Part shown: positions 1-9,978 of the stretch, one piece after another
Layout: each line of letters begins with the position of its first letter
Position numbering within the stretch: position 1 is the first letter of the stretch
NCBI GenBank assembly: GCA_025201375.1
Contig: JAIWZP010000030.1
Coordinates: 340,924-404,923, forward strand
DNA from: Gongronella butleri
Lineage: Eukaryota; Mucoromycota; Mucoromycetes; Mucorales; Cunninghamellaceae
Direction: 5' to 3'
DNA length: 64,000 bases
Notes under the pieces: model-generated
The model's input: the letters and a program-made list of their open reading frames with translations, nothing else
Told to the model about the DNA's origin: nothing
Databases searched by the model: none
Position numbers and translations under genes: made by a program

Positions 1-40
1 ACGCCCTTTCTTTTTCCTTTTGTTTTATCATTACAACACC

Positions 41-2230
41 ATGTCCACTGACGAGAAAAAGGCCGAGTCCATTTCTGACGTCAAGCCTACATTGGACGTC
101 GAATCCATCACAGCGTCTGCCCAGGAGGAAAAATTTGAATATACCCAGGAGGAGAAGCGACTCAAATTCAAAATTGATCGTGCCTTTCTTCCTTTGATCT
201 TTTGTATTTTGTTTGTCCAGGTACAGTTGGGATGAATGGCAAGAGCCGGGAGGCGTCATTGGGGGCTGACATGTACGATCTCGCTTGTTTTTGTAGTTTG
301 TGGACAAGTCCGCCTTGAATTTTGCCAACACCATGGGCATCCTGCAGTCTGCACATCTGGACACTTCCACTTTTGGCTGGCTCGGAAGCTTCTTTTATAT
401 TGGCTATTTGGTGTTCCAGGTAAAAGTCGCCAAAACGCCCGAGGGGGTGGTGATCGCCGCGATCTTCGTGGCTCAATTTGCTCACGTGTCTCGTTTTTTT
501 TTTTTTTTTGACGCGTCTCTCAGGTGCCAAACCACTACCTTGTCCAGCGCTTGCCCATCAGCAAGTACATGGGCGTCGTGCTCTGCATCTGGGGCACCGT
601 GTTCATGTCGACGTCGCAAGCCAAAAGCTTTGGCGCGCTGGCCGCGACACGTATCCTGCTGGGCTTTTTTGAGGCTGTCACGTAAGAGAGAGACCACAAC
701 TCTATTGCGCGAGCGAGAAAGGGGTGCGTCCTTGGCTCATTTATCGTTTCTGTAGATATCCGTGTGTTTTCATCCTCATCTCAATGTTTTACCGCCGCCA
801 TGAGCAGCTCTTTTACATTGGCTACATGTTCGTGGCAAATGCCATTAGTATCATGTTTGGCGCACTTATTGCTGTGAGTCTGCAAAAAAAAAAAAAAAAA
901 ATGAAAAAAGTGAAAAAAAAGCCATTGGTCAATGCAACCACTGACCCGATTCCGCCGAATTTAAGTATGGCATCCAATTCCTCGACGGACGCAATGGCCT
1001 GGCAGCATGGCAATACCGTAAGCACGGAATTGCGTTGAAGAGAGCGCAAAAGCAAGTCATTAACGCGCTGCATTTTTTTTTGTGTAAAAGTCTATCTGAT
1101 TTGGGGCAGCATCACTTTCTTCCTCGGGTTTCTGTTCTTCTTGTTCTTGCCTGATACCCCCAAGTCGCGCTGGTTCTACCTCACAGCCGAAGAAGAAACA
1201 ATTGTCGACGAGCGCCTAAAGGACAATGGACAGATGGCTGGAACCAAGTTCAACAAGGCACACATCTTTGAATCCCTCCGCGAGGGTCGCTACTATGCCC
1301 ACATCGCCATTGCCATGCTCTGGTAAAGCGCGCGTCTGGCTGACATTTTGCGAAAATTGGCTTATTTATTATTATTTTTTCCATCAGCAATCTTCAAAAT
1401 GGCTGCACCACCGTGTTCAGCACGCAAATCATCCGTGAAATGGGATTCAATGTAAGCAAATGACATGCGTTGCCTCGATCGGCGCTGGCTGACGACTCAT
1501 GTTCCCTTTTTCTTTTTCAGAGCTTCCAAAGCATCTTGCTAAACATTCCCAATGGCGCTTGTGGTGTCATTCTCATCACAATCACGACATTCTCGTGCAG
1601 GCGCTTCAATGAGTATGGCTACGTGGCACTGGCCATGACCATTGTCTCGACCATCGGCGTTCTGCTGCTTGCTGTCATTCCCTCGGGCACTGTGCGCCTC
1701 CTTGGCATCTATCTGACCTACGCGTGCACTCCGTAAGAATCGGCAACTCTGCTTTTTGGCAAAAAAATTACTTTCAAGGCCACACAGCTCATCTTTTGTT
1801 GTTTTTGTAGCATTTACATTTTGAATCAGACCATGATCAACAACAACGTCAAGGGTTTCACCAAGAAAGCATTCTTCACGGGAAGTCAACTCATTGCCTA
1901 CAGCATTGGCAACTTTTTCGGCCCTACCTTCATGATGGTAAGAGCGGATGCAATCAAAACGAGCAAATGCGCGAAAATGATCAGAAATACTGACCCCCCC
2001 TTTTTTTTTTTTTTTTTTGCTATTGACAGGGCAATCAAGGCACGCGCTACCTGGGAGGCATGCTTGGCTTTGTGGGTGCCAATGTGATTGTGTTCATTCT
2101 CTTTGTTTACATCCGATGGAGCACAGTGCGCGACCAGCGTCTGCGCAAGGACACGGCGCTGCCAAGCAATGAGCGCGAGATCAATGACCTCACCGACAGG
2201 GAGGACCTCACCTTCACCTACCGCCAGTAA
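41..2230 (+). CDS. MFS permease, Dal5/allantoate (anion:cation symporter) family
   Basis: Predicted plasma-membrane secondary transporter for organic anions such as allantoate, nicotinate or related vitamins; the substrate cannot be read from sequence. The start ATG follows CACC at 41. The gene is split into about ten exons: exon 1 41-220, exon 2 from 297 to 419, and later exons with canonical GT...AG junctions up to the stop at 2230. Translation gives a short acidic N-terminus, then hydrophobic segments. Family-like signatures include the GFFEAVT/FYRRHEQ segment after TM4-5 and the central FLPDTPKSRWFYLTAEEE loop, which is typical of Dal5/Tna1-type transporters. The C-terminus (RLRKDTALPSNEREINDLTDREDL) matches the usual cytoplasmic tail. 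Roughly 500 aa, as expected. Several introns contain T or A runs of 15 or more. It is the first gene in the window, so its promoter is not visible. Confidence 0.85.
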
Positions 2231-2688
2231 TCGCGCGTTCCTACCCGTCAATGGCTTGTATTTTATTATAAAAGACGCTGTTTATTAATTTTACGAATTG
2301 ACTCAATAGCAAGTGCGTGTAAAAGGCATTGTGGTGAAGGGCCAACTCCTACTGGAGAGACAGCAGTCATAAGCGAGCCCATGACACGCTTATTTCATCC
2401 ACAGATGGAAGGCGCACAATGGGCTATTGCTAAAAAAAAGGGACACCAATCTGGGGCAGCCATCAATGCAAAAATTAGAGCGGAGGTTCAATGACCTAGG
2501 AAAGCGAGTTTTTTTTTTCATACATGCCCCCCTTTTTTTCGTCGTGTGCTCTCTCGTCCTGTCTCAACCTTGATTTCGGCGTTCCTTTTTATCATGTCTC
2601 TTGACCGGCTCGCTACTAGTAGCTGTAATGTCCTCTTCTTTTGATCTTTTCTCCCTTTTTCTCCTCTCCACCGGTTTCACTTTACACC
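2231..2688. other. Intergenic spacer between permease and F-box gene
   Basis: No coding region is apparent. The last ~100 bp belong to a direct duplication described separately. Pyrimidine-rich stretches near 2640-2680 resemble the leader of the F-box gene. Confidence 0.5.
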
Positions 2689-2890
2689 ATGGATTTCCCT
2701 CGACGCAATTCGACATCCACAATTTCCGTTCCTTTGGCAATTGTCGCTTTTTATTTTTTTGACCGCCTCACTGGTTGTAATTTTCTCTCTCTCTTCCGCT
2801 CTTTTATCTCTTTTCCTTCCCTCCACCAGTTTCACCTTACACCATGGATTTCCCTCGACGCAATTCGACGTCCAGCATTCTCGTCCCTTT
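2590..2890 (+). repeat. Tandem duplication of F-box leader and start region (offset 155 bp)
   Basis: The segment with ATG at 2689 (leader CACCGGTTTCACTTTACACC, then codons for MDFPRRNSTS) is repeated with the ATG at 2844 (leader CACCAGTTTCACCTTACACC, same MDFPRRNSTS codons). Upstream text also matches: GACCGGCTCGCTACTAGTAGCTGTAATG against GACCGCCTCACTGGTTGTAA. The first copy's frame runs through the second in a different phase, so only the second ATG opens the long F-box frame. Confidence 0.8.
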
Positions 2891-3632
2891 GGAGATTATG
2901 CAGCTCATTATTAGCAAGGTGGACATGGCGACCCTAAAGGCATTGCGTCTCTGTTGGCCGGACCTGGAGGATCACATCAGTTGCCGTCTATTTGACACGC
3001 TGCAATTCCAGTCTCAAAAAAGAATTGACGAGTTCCTCGGGCAATGCATTACACAAGATATCATGGATCCTCTGTTTGGCCGGAACAAGCCGCATCTTGC
3101 CATTGGCCCTTTTGTGCGAGTTGTAAAAATATGTGGAGTGATGCAACTCAATCACATCAGCTTGCGCTCCCTACACAACTTGCTGCCCAACGTCGACCAC
3201 CTCATCCTTGACAATTCTTCGCTGCCAATTCGGTGCTTGATGAGTCTTGGATCTGATGTCTCTCAAGTAAGACGCAAGAAATACCACTCCAAGTACGACC
3301 AAGATGGGATGGGCGTATTATCAGCGCAATTGCGCCACCTCGGTCTCTTTGGTAGCCGAGCCTTTGACAACGCGACTCTTTTGCTTCCGTGGTACGGAAT
3401 TTGCTTGGAGTCACTCTCATTCAGCCTTTGTCATGGTTCTCGCTTCCACTCCTTTGATATATCAAATCCAGACGAATTCAGCAGCATCGTCCGTCAAATT
3501 CGCGGTCAAATACCTTCTGTTGTTCGAGTGTCTGTCAAGGTGGAGGTCACCCGTGTCAATTGGCGCCGATTATTCGTCTTGATCTACAACAAATATCCCA
3601 ATATCAATAATTTTACGCTTTATGCAAAGTAA
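2844..3632 (+). CDS. F-box-like protein, frame ended by an early stop
   Basis: Intronless 262-codon frame. Residues 14-50 (LVPLEIMQLIISKVDMATLKALRL...) have the pattern of an F-box, which would recruit Skp1 in an SCF ubiquitin ligase. The rest has scattered Leu/Ile spacing like degenerate leucine-rich repeats. Substrates are unknown. The TAA at 3630 is followed in the same frame by about 73 more sense codons of coding character to a TGA at 3852, so the natural protein was probably about 336 aa and this copy may be truncated. The start region is duplicated upstream. Possibly a decaying member of a fungal F-box family; a second F-box gene lies at 44474. Confidence 0.6.
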   Translation: MDFPRRNSTSSILVPLEIMQLIISKVDMATLKALRLCWPDLEDHISCRLFDTLQFQSQKRIDEFLGQCITQDIMDPLFGRNKPHLAIGPFVRVVKICGVMQLNHISLRSLHNLLPNVDHLILDNSSLPIRCLMSLGSDVSQVRRKKYHSKYDQDGMGVLSAQLRHLGLFGSRAFDNATLLLPWYGICLESLSFSLCHGSRFHSFDISNPDEFSSIVRQIRGQIPSVVRVSVKVEVTRVNWRRLFVLIYNKYPNINNFTLYAK

Positions 3633-3854
3633 TATCCATTAAAATCAGCTTTAACCCTCGATCTATGCCCCACCATGCAACAATTCCTTGCCGATCGCCT
3701 CTCACAGCTCCGCCATGTGAAAATTCGGCATCCTGAAGCGACGCGAAATGTCCAATGGCTTGAGGAATGCCGTATTGTGGGCATTGAGGCGATTCATCGC
3801 GACAACGCTGTTGTTGTGGATGCCAAGGCAGTGTGCATGAAAAATGACATGTGA
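3633..3854 (+). pseudogene. In-frame continuation of the F-box ORF after TAA
   Basis: Reading on in the same frame after the TAA at 3630 gives YPLKSALTLDLCPTMQQF... and ...VQWLEECRIVGIEAIH... to a TGA at 3852. No splice pair removes the stop while keeping this frame: the only close GT...AG (3629-3648) is 20 bp and shifts the frame. The simplest reading is a nonsense mutation; read-through or a sequencing error are alternatives. Confidence 0.5.
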
Positions 3855-4246
3855 AATAAAAAGAATCCTGGGTTGTACTGTACGTCAAAATGAGAGCGTA
3901 TAATTAGTTTAAGCAAGCTTACTGGAGTTAAAATTGTGACAACACCCTTTTTTGCTTCCCTTTCGCGTCGTGTTGCATTCTGAACCAGAGACAGATTTTG
4001 TTTTATTCAGAAAGAATTCACATCATATATTACTTTGATAGAGGTCCACCGCAAGGGTGCGTTGACGAAAATCAACGACAGGCTTAATTCCCAGAAAAAA
4101 ATCAAAAAGACGCGAAATAAAGATCAAATTCACAATGAACGATGGCAAAAGTTGTCCGTATGATGGCTTGTTCGACGCATGGCGCCATGCTGTTCTTGGA
4201 TTCATGGACTTTCACAGTGAATTTCAAAATCAAGAACGTTGCAAGC

Positions 4247-4247
<1 letters not shown>
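3855..4247. other. Spacer between F-box gene and monooxygenase array
   Basis: No gene or RNA is recognisable. It is AT-rich and unique as far as I can see, ending at the long T homopolymer. Confidence 0.4.

Positions 4248-4311
<64 letters not shown>
4248..4311 (+). repeat. 64-nt T homopolymer
   Basis: An uninterrupted run of 64 T. It lies at the position corresponding to the shorter T run after TTTGAATTCC at the start of the other array units (6691, 9133, 11570), so it marks the left edge of unit 1. Confidence 0.9.
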
Positions 4312-4312
<1 letters not shown>

Positions 4313-5012
4313 GCCCGCTTCCACTTGAATCATTTTACTTCTTTTTTTTTTTGATACCATTCGGATCGCGGCGGATGGTTTCATGGTATCATACAAATGC
4401 TATAGGGCAAAGATTGACCAGATGGAGGTCGCCGATGGCGCGTGTTTGCCTTTTTTTCGACACTTGGCAGTCCCGCCGCGTCTGTTATGCTTCGGGGCTG
4501 CTTTTTTCGCGGCTTTTTTGACGCGTCTTTCCTAATGTAATGCAATTGCAAGCGATGGTTACCACGAACATGTCCGGGAATTGGCACCGAAGACGATTTT
4601 AGCGAATTTTAGCGAATTTCTTTCTTTTTTCCTTGATGACCCCATGCATAACTTACGGGTCAGCCGCTTGTTGTGCAGCGCGAGTGTCAAAGTATTCCAT
4701 GCATTCCGTGCATTGGCCGTGGCTGAATGCAGGATGAATGGTTGCTGGCATTGCAGGCTGGCACTGGTTCGTTTTATATGTGGATGGTAGTCGGACTTGG
4801 CTCAATTTGCCGAAATTTGTGCGCCTGTCAATGTGGGGTGAACGTGGATCATTAAAGGGGGCCAAGCAGCCAAGCAACCAAGCAACGGAGCAGCCAAGCA
4901 GCAGAATTGATGATACTGGATGCGCGGCTTCCCATTGGCTCGTCCGGGTAAATGAAGTTCTGAGACGTTTGTGAAATGGGCTTTGCAAAATCGCCACGAC
5001 TAGGGCAAAAAA

Positions 5013-5020
5013 TATATAAA
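5013..5020 (+). promoter_or_regulatory. TATA box, monooxygenase copy 1
   Basis: TATATAAA 77 bp before the ATG, followed by TGGAACTGATCGCAGCAAAT and a TTTTACTGCATTC initiator-like stretch. The same block recurs before the other three genes. Confidence 0.7.
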
Positions 5021-5096
5021 TGGAACTGATCGCAGCAAATTACAAATTTTACTGCATTCGCTTTTCTCAATTATTGTGTTTTATTGTTTTCAACAC

Positions 5097-6583
5097 ATGT
5101 CTTCCACCTCACTTTCGTCTACAGCTACGTCGTCGTTTTCCAAATTCAAGGTGCTCATTATTGGCGGCGGTGTAGGCGGCCTGACGGCGGCATTAAGTCT
5201 TGACAAAGCAGGCATTGATTATCTCTTACTGGAAAGCCGCACAGAATTTGCACCGCAACTCGGCGCATCGATGGCCATCCATGCAAGCGGTCTACGCGTC
5301 CTCGACCAGCTTGGTGTCGTCGAATCCATTGAAAAGGTGACCGAGCCCATTGAACAAGGCATCATCCACCGCGAGGACGGCAGCGACCACATGAAACTCG
5401 ACATTTTTGAAAAGCTTGGCGCCATGTAGGCTCACACACATACAAGCACCCAAGAAAAAAAGGAGTGCGGGAACATGCGCGTGATTCTCATTGATCTTTT
5501 TCTGGTTTTACCAGTTTTGGTTACAATTTTACGTTCACGACGCGTCAATTGCTCCTTCAATTGATGTACGACGCGGTGCCTGACAAGTCCAAGCTGCTTC
5601 CAAACAAAAAAGTCAAGGTGATCCAAGAGACCAAGGATGGCGTGGTCATCGAGACCACGGACGGCGCCGTGTACAAGGGTGACATGGTCATTGGCGCCGA
5701 TGGGGTGCACAGTATTGTGCGCGATCACATCTTCAATGCCATTGGCGAAGAAAAAGCGCTCAAGGAAAAGAAACGTAAGAAAAGAAGAGAGGAAAAAATT
5801 ATGATTGGCGCATTTTTCTCATTTTTTCTCATTTTTTCTCATTTTTCAGGCATGACGGCGACCTACGCGTGCATTTACGGCATTTCCGATTCGGTGCCGG
5901 GGATGAAACCCGGCGAGAATCATATTGTGTTCCGCAATGGGTCGTCTTTTTTGGTCGCGGCAGGCAAAGGTGGCATTGTGTACTGGTTTCTGTTTGAAAA
6001 GATGGAAAAGACGTACCAATACAACGAGATCCCTCGATTCAGCGCGCAAGACACGGATACGACGGCACGCAAGTACATGGACTCGCCTGTATCTGGTGAC
6101 ATGACATTTGGCGAAATTTACACGCGTCGTCAGTTGGCAACCATGGTGCCGCTCGAAGAAGCGCTGTACAAACATTGGCACCACGGGCGCTGTGTGCTTG
6201 TGGGCGATGCCGTGCACAAGATGACGCCAAACGCGGGGCTAGGCGGCAATTCTGCGATTGAAAGCGTTGCTGTGCTGACGAATGAGCTGAAACGCATGCT
6301 GGACGCGCAACAACTGTCTACGCGGCACCCGACGGAGCAGCAGCTGGCTGCCACCTTTGAGCGGTACCAAAAAAAACGTGGGAAACGCGTCAATTCCATT
6401 CTCAAATTCGCCAACGACATGACACGTCAACAGGCGCTTGAGGGCCCCATGGACAAAGTCCTGGCGCTCTACATACCAAAAATCGTTGGCAGCCGCGTCA
6501 TTATCAAACTGATGGTGAAACAGCTCACTGGCTCGCCATATCTCGATTTTGTCGATAAGCCAAAGCGCAGTCTCGTCAAATAG
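5097..6583 (+). CDS. FAD-dependent monooxygenase, array copy 1
   Basis: Group A (PHBH-fold, PaxM-like) flavoprotein monooxygenase, expected to hydroxylate or epoxidise a small aromatic or terpenoid substrate using FAD and NAD(P)H. Exons 5097-5425, 5515-5774 and 5850-6583 give 440 aa. Motifs in order: a Ser/Thr-rich start (MSSTSLSSTATSS), the dinucleotide-binding VLIIGGGVGGLTAAL at about residues 19-33, the mid-protein GADGVHSIVRDH (DG motif), and CVLVGDAVHKMTP for the FAD ribityl-binding GD motif. Oddities: the loop after GD reads NAGLGGNSA, where the other copies have a Q for the L, and the segment YTRRQLATMV differs from the YARCQSAIKV type in copies 2-3. Its promoter and N-terminus are most like copy 4. 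No signal peptide or membrane anchor is seen. Confidence 0.88.
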
Positions 6584-7260
6584 ACGTCTTTAATCTATTT
6601 TACTGTATCCCCCCTTGTTTTCTTCCTATTCCACCTTTATATGCTTTCATTAGACGGCTTACCTGCTAAGAATAGTAATTAAAAACCATGTTTGAATTCC
6701 TTTTTTTTTTATTTTGCCCCAATGGCCCTACTTCCACTCGAGCCACCTTACTTTTTTATGATGCTAATCGGATCGCGGCGCGTCGTTTCATGGTAAAAAT
6801 GTCTAAAAGGCTAAGGTGGACCAGGCACGGTGTCGCCAATCGCGCGTGTTGCTCTTTTCGACATTTGGCGATACCGCTGCGCATATTGTGCTGTGAGGCT
6901 TATTTGTTTACGATTTTTTGACGCGTCTTTCCTAATGTAATTCTATTGCAAGTGATGGTGGCCCGCCGGGGTCGATTTTTGCGATTTTTAGCAATTTTTT
7001 CCGTGTTTCTTGATGACCCATGTATGACTTGGTTGGTCAACGGTTTCTTATACAGCGCGCGCCAAAGCATTCCGTGCATTGACCATGGCGCCGGATGAAT
7101 TATTGCCTCTATTGCCGCGCTGACACTGGTCCTTTTTTTAACCGAATATTGAAATTGGCCCAATTTATCGGAATTTTGTGCCCCTGTCAACGTGGGTAGA
7201 CGAGGAACACCAAATGGGGTCAAACAGGGCTGCCGAATGGTGGTCCGGGATGCGGGGCTG

Positions 7261-7315
7261 CCCATTGGCTTGCCCGGGTAAATAAAGTAATACCGCTCGT
7301 TCGACAGCCAATGGG
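7261..7315 (+). promoter_or_regulatory. Inverted CCAAT-box pair upstream of copy 2
   Basis: CCCATTGGCT at 7261-7270 and its exact reverse complement AGCCAATGGG at 7306-7315, 35 bp apart, about 120 bp before the TATA box. Each arm contains a CCAAT core, the known binding site of the HAP/NF-Y complex. Confidence 0.6.
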
Positions 7316-7436
7316 AAGCCGACCCTACCATGGTCAGGCGATCGGCACCCTGGCCGCCGGATGAAATTGATCTACCAAGAATCTGCAAAGTCGGCACCCC
7401 TTCGCCAGCGCAACAAAAACAAGATTAAAAAGGAGG

Positions 7437-7444
7437 TATAAAAG
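7437..7444 (+). promoter_or_regulatory. TATA box, monooxygenase copy 2
   Basis: TATAAAAG 66 bp before the ATG, followed by GGACATGATCGCAACAAATCACG, nearly identical to copy 3. Confidence 0.7.
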
Positions 7445-7509
7445 GGACATGATCGCAACAAATCACGAAATTTACTACATTCACATCTCTAAATTATTCT
7501 TATCATCAC

Positions 7510-9014
7510 ATGTCCTCCTCTTCTCTTTCGTTTTCGTCTTCGTCATCGTCGTCCAATTTCAAGGTGCTCATTGTTGGCGGCGGTGTGGGCGGTCTGACGG
7601 CGGCACTCAGTCTTGCCAAAGCTGGCATTGATTACATTGTGCTGGAAGGCCGCCCAGATTTCGCACCGACACTTGGTGCATCCATTGGCATCCATGCAAG
7701 CGGTCTGCGCGTCCTCGACCAGCTTGGTGTCGTTGACTCGATCGAAAAAGTGACTGAGCCCGTTGGCAAAGGCATCATCCACCGCAAGGATGGCAGCGAG
7801 CACCTGAAACTCAACATTTTTGAGCAGATTGGCGCCATGTAGGTTTACACACACACACACACACACACACACAGGAAAAAAGTTGTGAGGGTGGGACAAG
7901 CGCGTGGTTCTCATTGACCTTTTTTTTTTTTTTTTTTTTTTTTTTATTATTATTATTAGTTTTGGGTACAAATTTACATTCACGACGCGTCAATTGCTCC
8001 TTCAATTGATGTACGACGCGGTGCCTGACAAGTCCAAGCTGCTTCCAAACAAAAAAGTCAAGGTGATCCAAGAAACCAAGGATGGCGTGATCATCGAGAC
8101 CACGGACGGCGCCGTGTACAAGGGTGACATGGTCATTGGCGCCGATGGGGTGCACAGCATCGTGCGCGATCACATCTTCAATGCCATTGGCGAAGAAAAA
8201 GCGCTCAAGGAAAAGAAACGTAAGAGAAAAAAAAAAGAGAAAAAAGCACGGTTGACGCATTTTTCTTTCTCATTTTTCAGGCATGACGGCGACCTACTCG
8301 TGCATTTACGGCATTTCCGATCCTGTGCCAGGGATCCAGACAGGCGAGAATCATGTTGTGTTCCGCAATGGATCATCTTTTTTGGTTGCGACAGGCAAAG
8401 GTGGCATTGTGTACTGGTTCTTGTTTGAAAAGATGGAAAAGACGTACCAATACAACGAGATTCCTCGATTCAGCGAGCAAGACACGGATGCGACGGCACG
8501 CAAGTATATGGACTCGCAAGTGACCGGCAAAGTGACATTTGGCGACATTTACGCACGCTGCCAGTCGGCGATCAAGGTGCCGCTTGAAGAAGCGCTGTAC
8601 AAGCATTGGCACCACGGACGCTGTGTGCTTGTGGGTGATTCCGTCCACAAGATGACGCCAAATGTGGGGCAAGGTGGCAATTCTGCGATTGAAAGTGTTG
8701 CCGTCTTGATCAATGAGTTGAAACACACACTGGACACGCAACAACTGTCTACGCGACACCCGACGGAGCAGCAGCTGACCGCCACCTTTGAGCGCTACCA
8801 AAAGAAACGCGAGAAACGCGTCAAATCCATTCTCAAATTCGCCAACAATACGACACGCCAGCAGGCGCTGGAAGGCCCCGTCGATAAATTCATGGCGCTC
8901 TACCTGCCAAAAATTGTTGGTAGCAGCGTCCTTGTCAAATTGATGGTAAAACAGCTCACTGGCTCTCCCTACCTTGACTTTGTCGATAAGCCAAAGCGCA
9001 GCCTCGTCAAATAG
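7510..9014 (+). CDS. FAD-dependent monooxygenase, array copy 2
   Basis: Exons 7510-7838, 7960-8219 and 8281-9014 encode 440 aa. Same three flavoprotein motifs as copy 1: VLIVGGGVGGLTAAL near residue 19, GADGVHSIVRDH, and a GD motif reading CVLVGDSVHKMTP, where the usual Ala is Ser. The N-terminus is a run of serines (MSSSSLSFSSSSSSS), shared with copy 3 and unlike copies 1 and 4. Intron 1 contains a (CA)n microsatellite and a ~25-nt T run. The exons align without gaps to copy 1, so the reading frame is under constraint. Substrate unknown; the fungal PaxM-like family is often in secondary metabolism. Confidence 0.88.
7846..7873 (+). repeat. (CA)n microsatellite in intron 1 of copy 2
   Basis: About 13 CA units immediately after the 5' splice site. 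Copies 1, 3 and 4 carry shorter degenerate CA-rich stretches at the same place. Confidence 0.85.
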
Positions 9015-9736
9015 ATATCTTTTTTTTTATCAATTGTATCCTCCTTTTATTTTTCCCCCTCTCCCTATTCCATTTTACTGTAGACGCTTTCATTACACTA
9101 GTTACAAGCTTTATAATCATTAAAATCCATATTTTGAATTCCTTTTTTTGCCTCTTATTTTATTATTTTGCACAAATGACCCTACTTCCACTCGAGCCAC
9201 CTTCCTTTTTTGATAATACTAATCGGATCGTGGCGTGCCGTTTCATGGCAAAAAGGCTTAAAAGGCCAGATGGACCAGGCGCAGGGCCGCCAATCGCGCG
9301 TGTTTGCCTTTTTTTCGACTTTGGCGTTCCCGCTGCGTATGTTGTGCTTGGAGGCTTTTTGTTTTTGATTTTTTGGCGTGTCTTTCCTAATGTAATTCTA
9401 TGATATTGCAAGCGATGGGTGCCACGAAGATTTGCACGAAAATGGCGATGGTGGTCCGCCGCCATCGATTTTTGCGACTTTTTCCGTTTTTCTTGATGAC
9501 CCATGCATGACTTGCCTGGTCAACCGTTTGTTGTACAGCGCGCGCGCGCATGCCAAGGCATTCCGTGCATTGACCGTGGCTGTGGCGTCGGATGAACTAG
9601 TGCCTGTATTGCCGCGCTGACACTGGATCCGAATATTGATGTTGACCCAGTTTGCCCCTGTCAACATGGGGTGAAACAAGGATCACAAAATGGGATCAAG
9701 CAGGGCTGCCGAATCGTGGTCCGGGATGCAAGGCTG

Positions 9737-9791
9737 CCCATTGGCTTGTCTGGGTGAATGGGGCTATGCCGCCCGTTCGACAGCCAATGGG
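9737..9791 (+). promoter_or_regulatory. Inverted CCAAT-box pair upstream of copy 3
   Basis: CCCATTGGCT at 9737-9746 and AGCCAATGGG at 9782-9791, same spacing as in copy 2. Copy 1 keeps only one arm (4931-4940), and copy 4 has lost this stretch. Confidence 0.6.
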
Positions 9792-9905
9792 AAGGCGACC
9801 CTGCCATGATCAGGCAATTGGCACCCTGGCCCGCTGGATGAAATTGATCTACCAAGGAATCTGTACAGTCGGCACCCCTCCGCCAGCGCGACAAAGCAAA
9901 AGAGG

Positions 9906-9913
9906 TATAAATG
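9906..9913 (+). promoter_or_regulatory. TATA box, monooxygenase copy 3
   Basis: TATAAATG 66 bp before the ATG, followed by GGACCTGATCGCAACAAATCGCG and the common TTTACTACATTCACATCTC leader. Confidence 0.7.
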
Positions 9914-9978
9914 GGACCTGATCGCAACAAATCGCGAAATTTACTACATTCACATCTCTAAATTATTCTTATCATCAC

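Noticed and set aside
2689..2937. Upstream 83-codon frame as a separate F-box gene
   Set aside because: It starts in the duplicated leader and then reads the real gene out of frame.
4200..4320. T64 run as the poly(A) tail of a retroposed element
   Set aside because: The sequence beside it is homologous to the other tandem units, which have short T runs at the same place, so expansion is a simpler explanation.
4135..4521. ORFs with poly-Phe or poly-Lys over the T run
   Set aside because: They exist only because of the 64-nt homopolymer.
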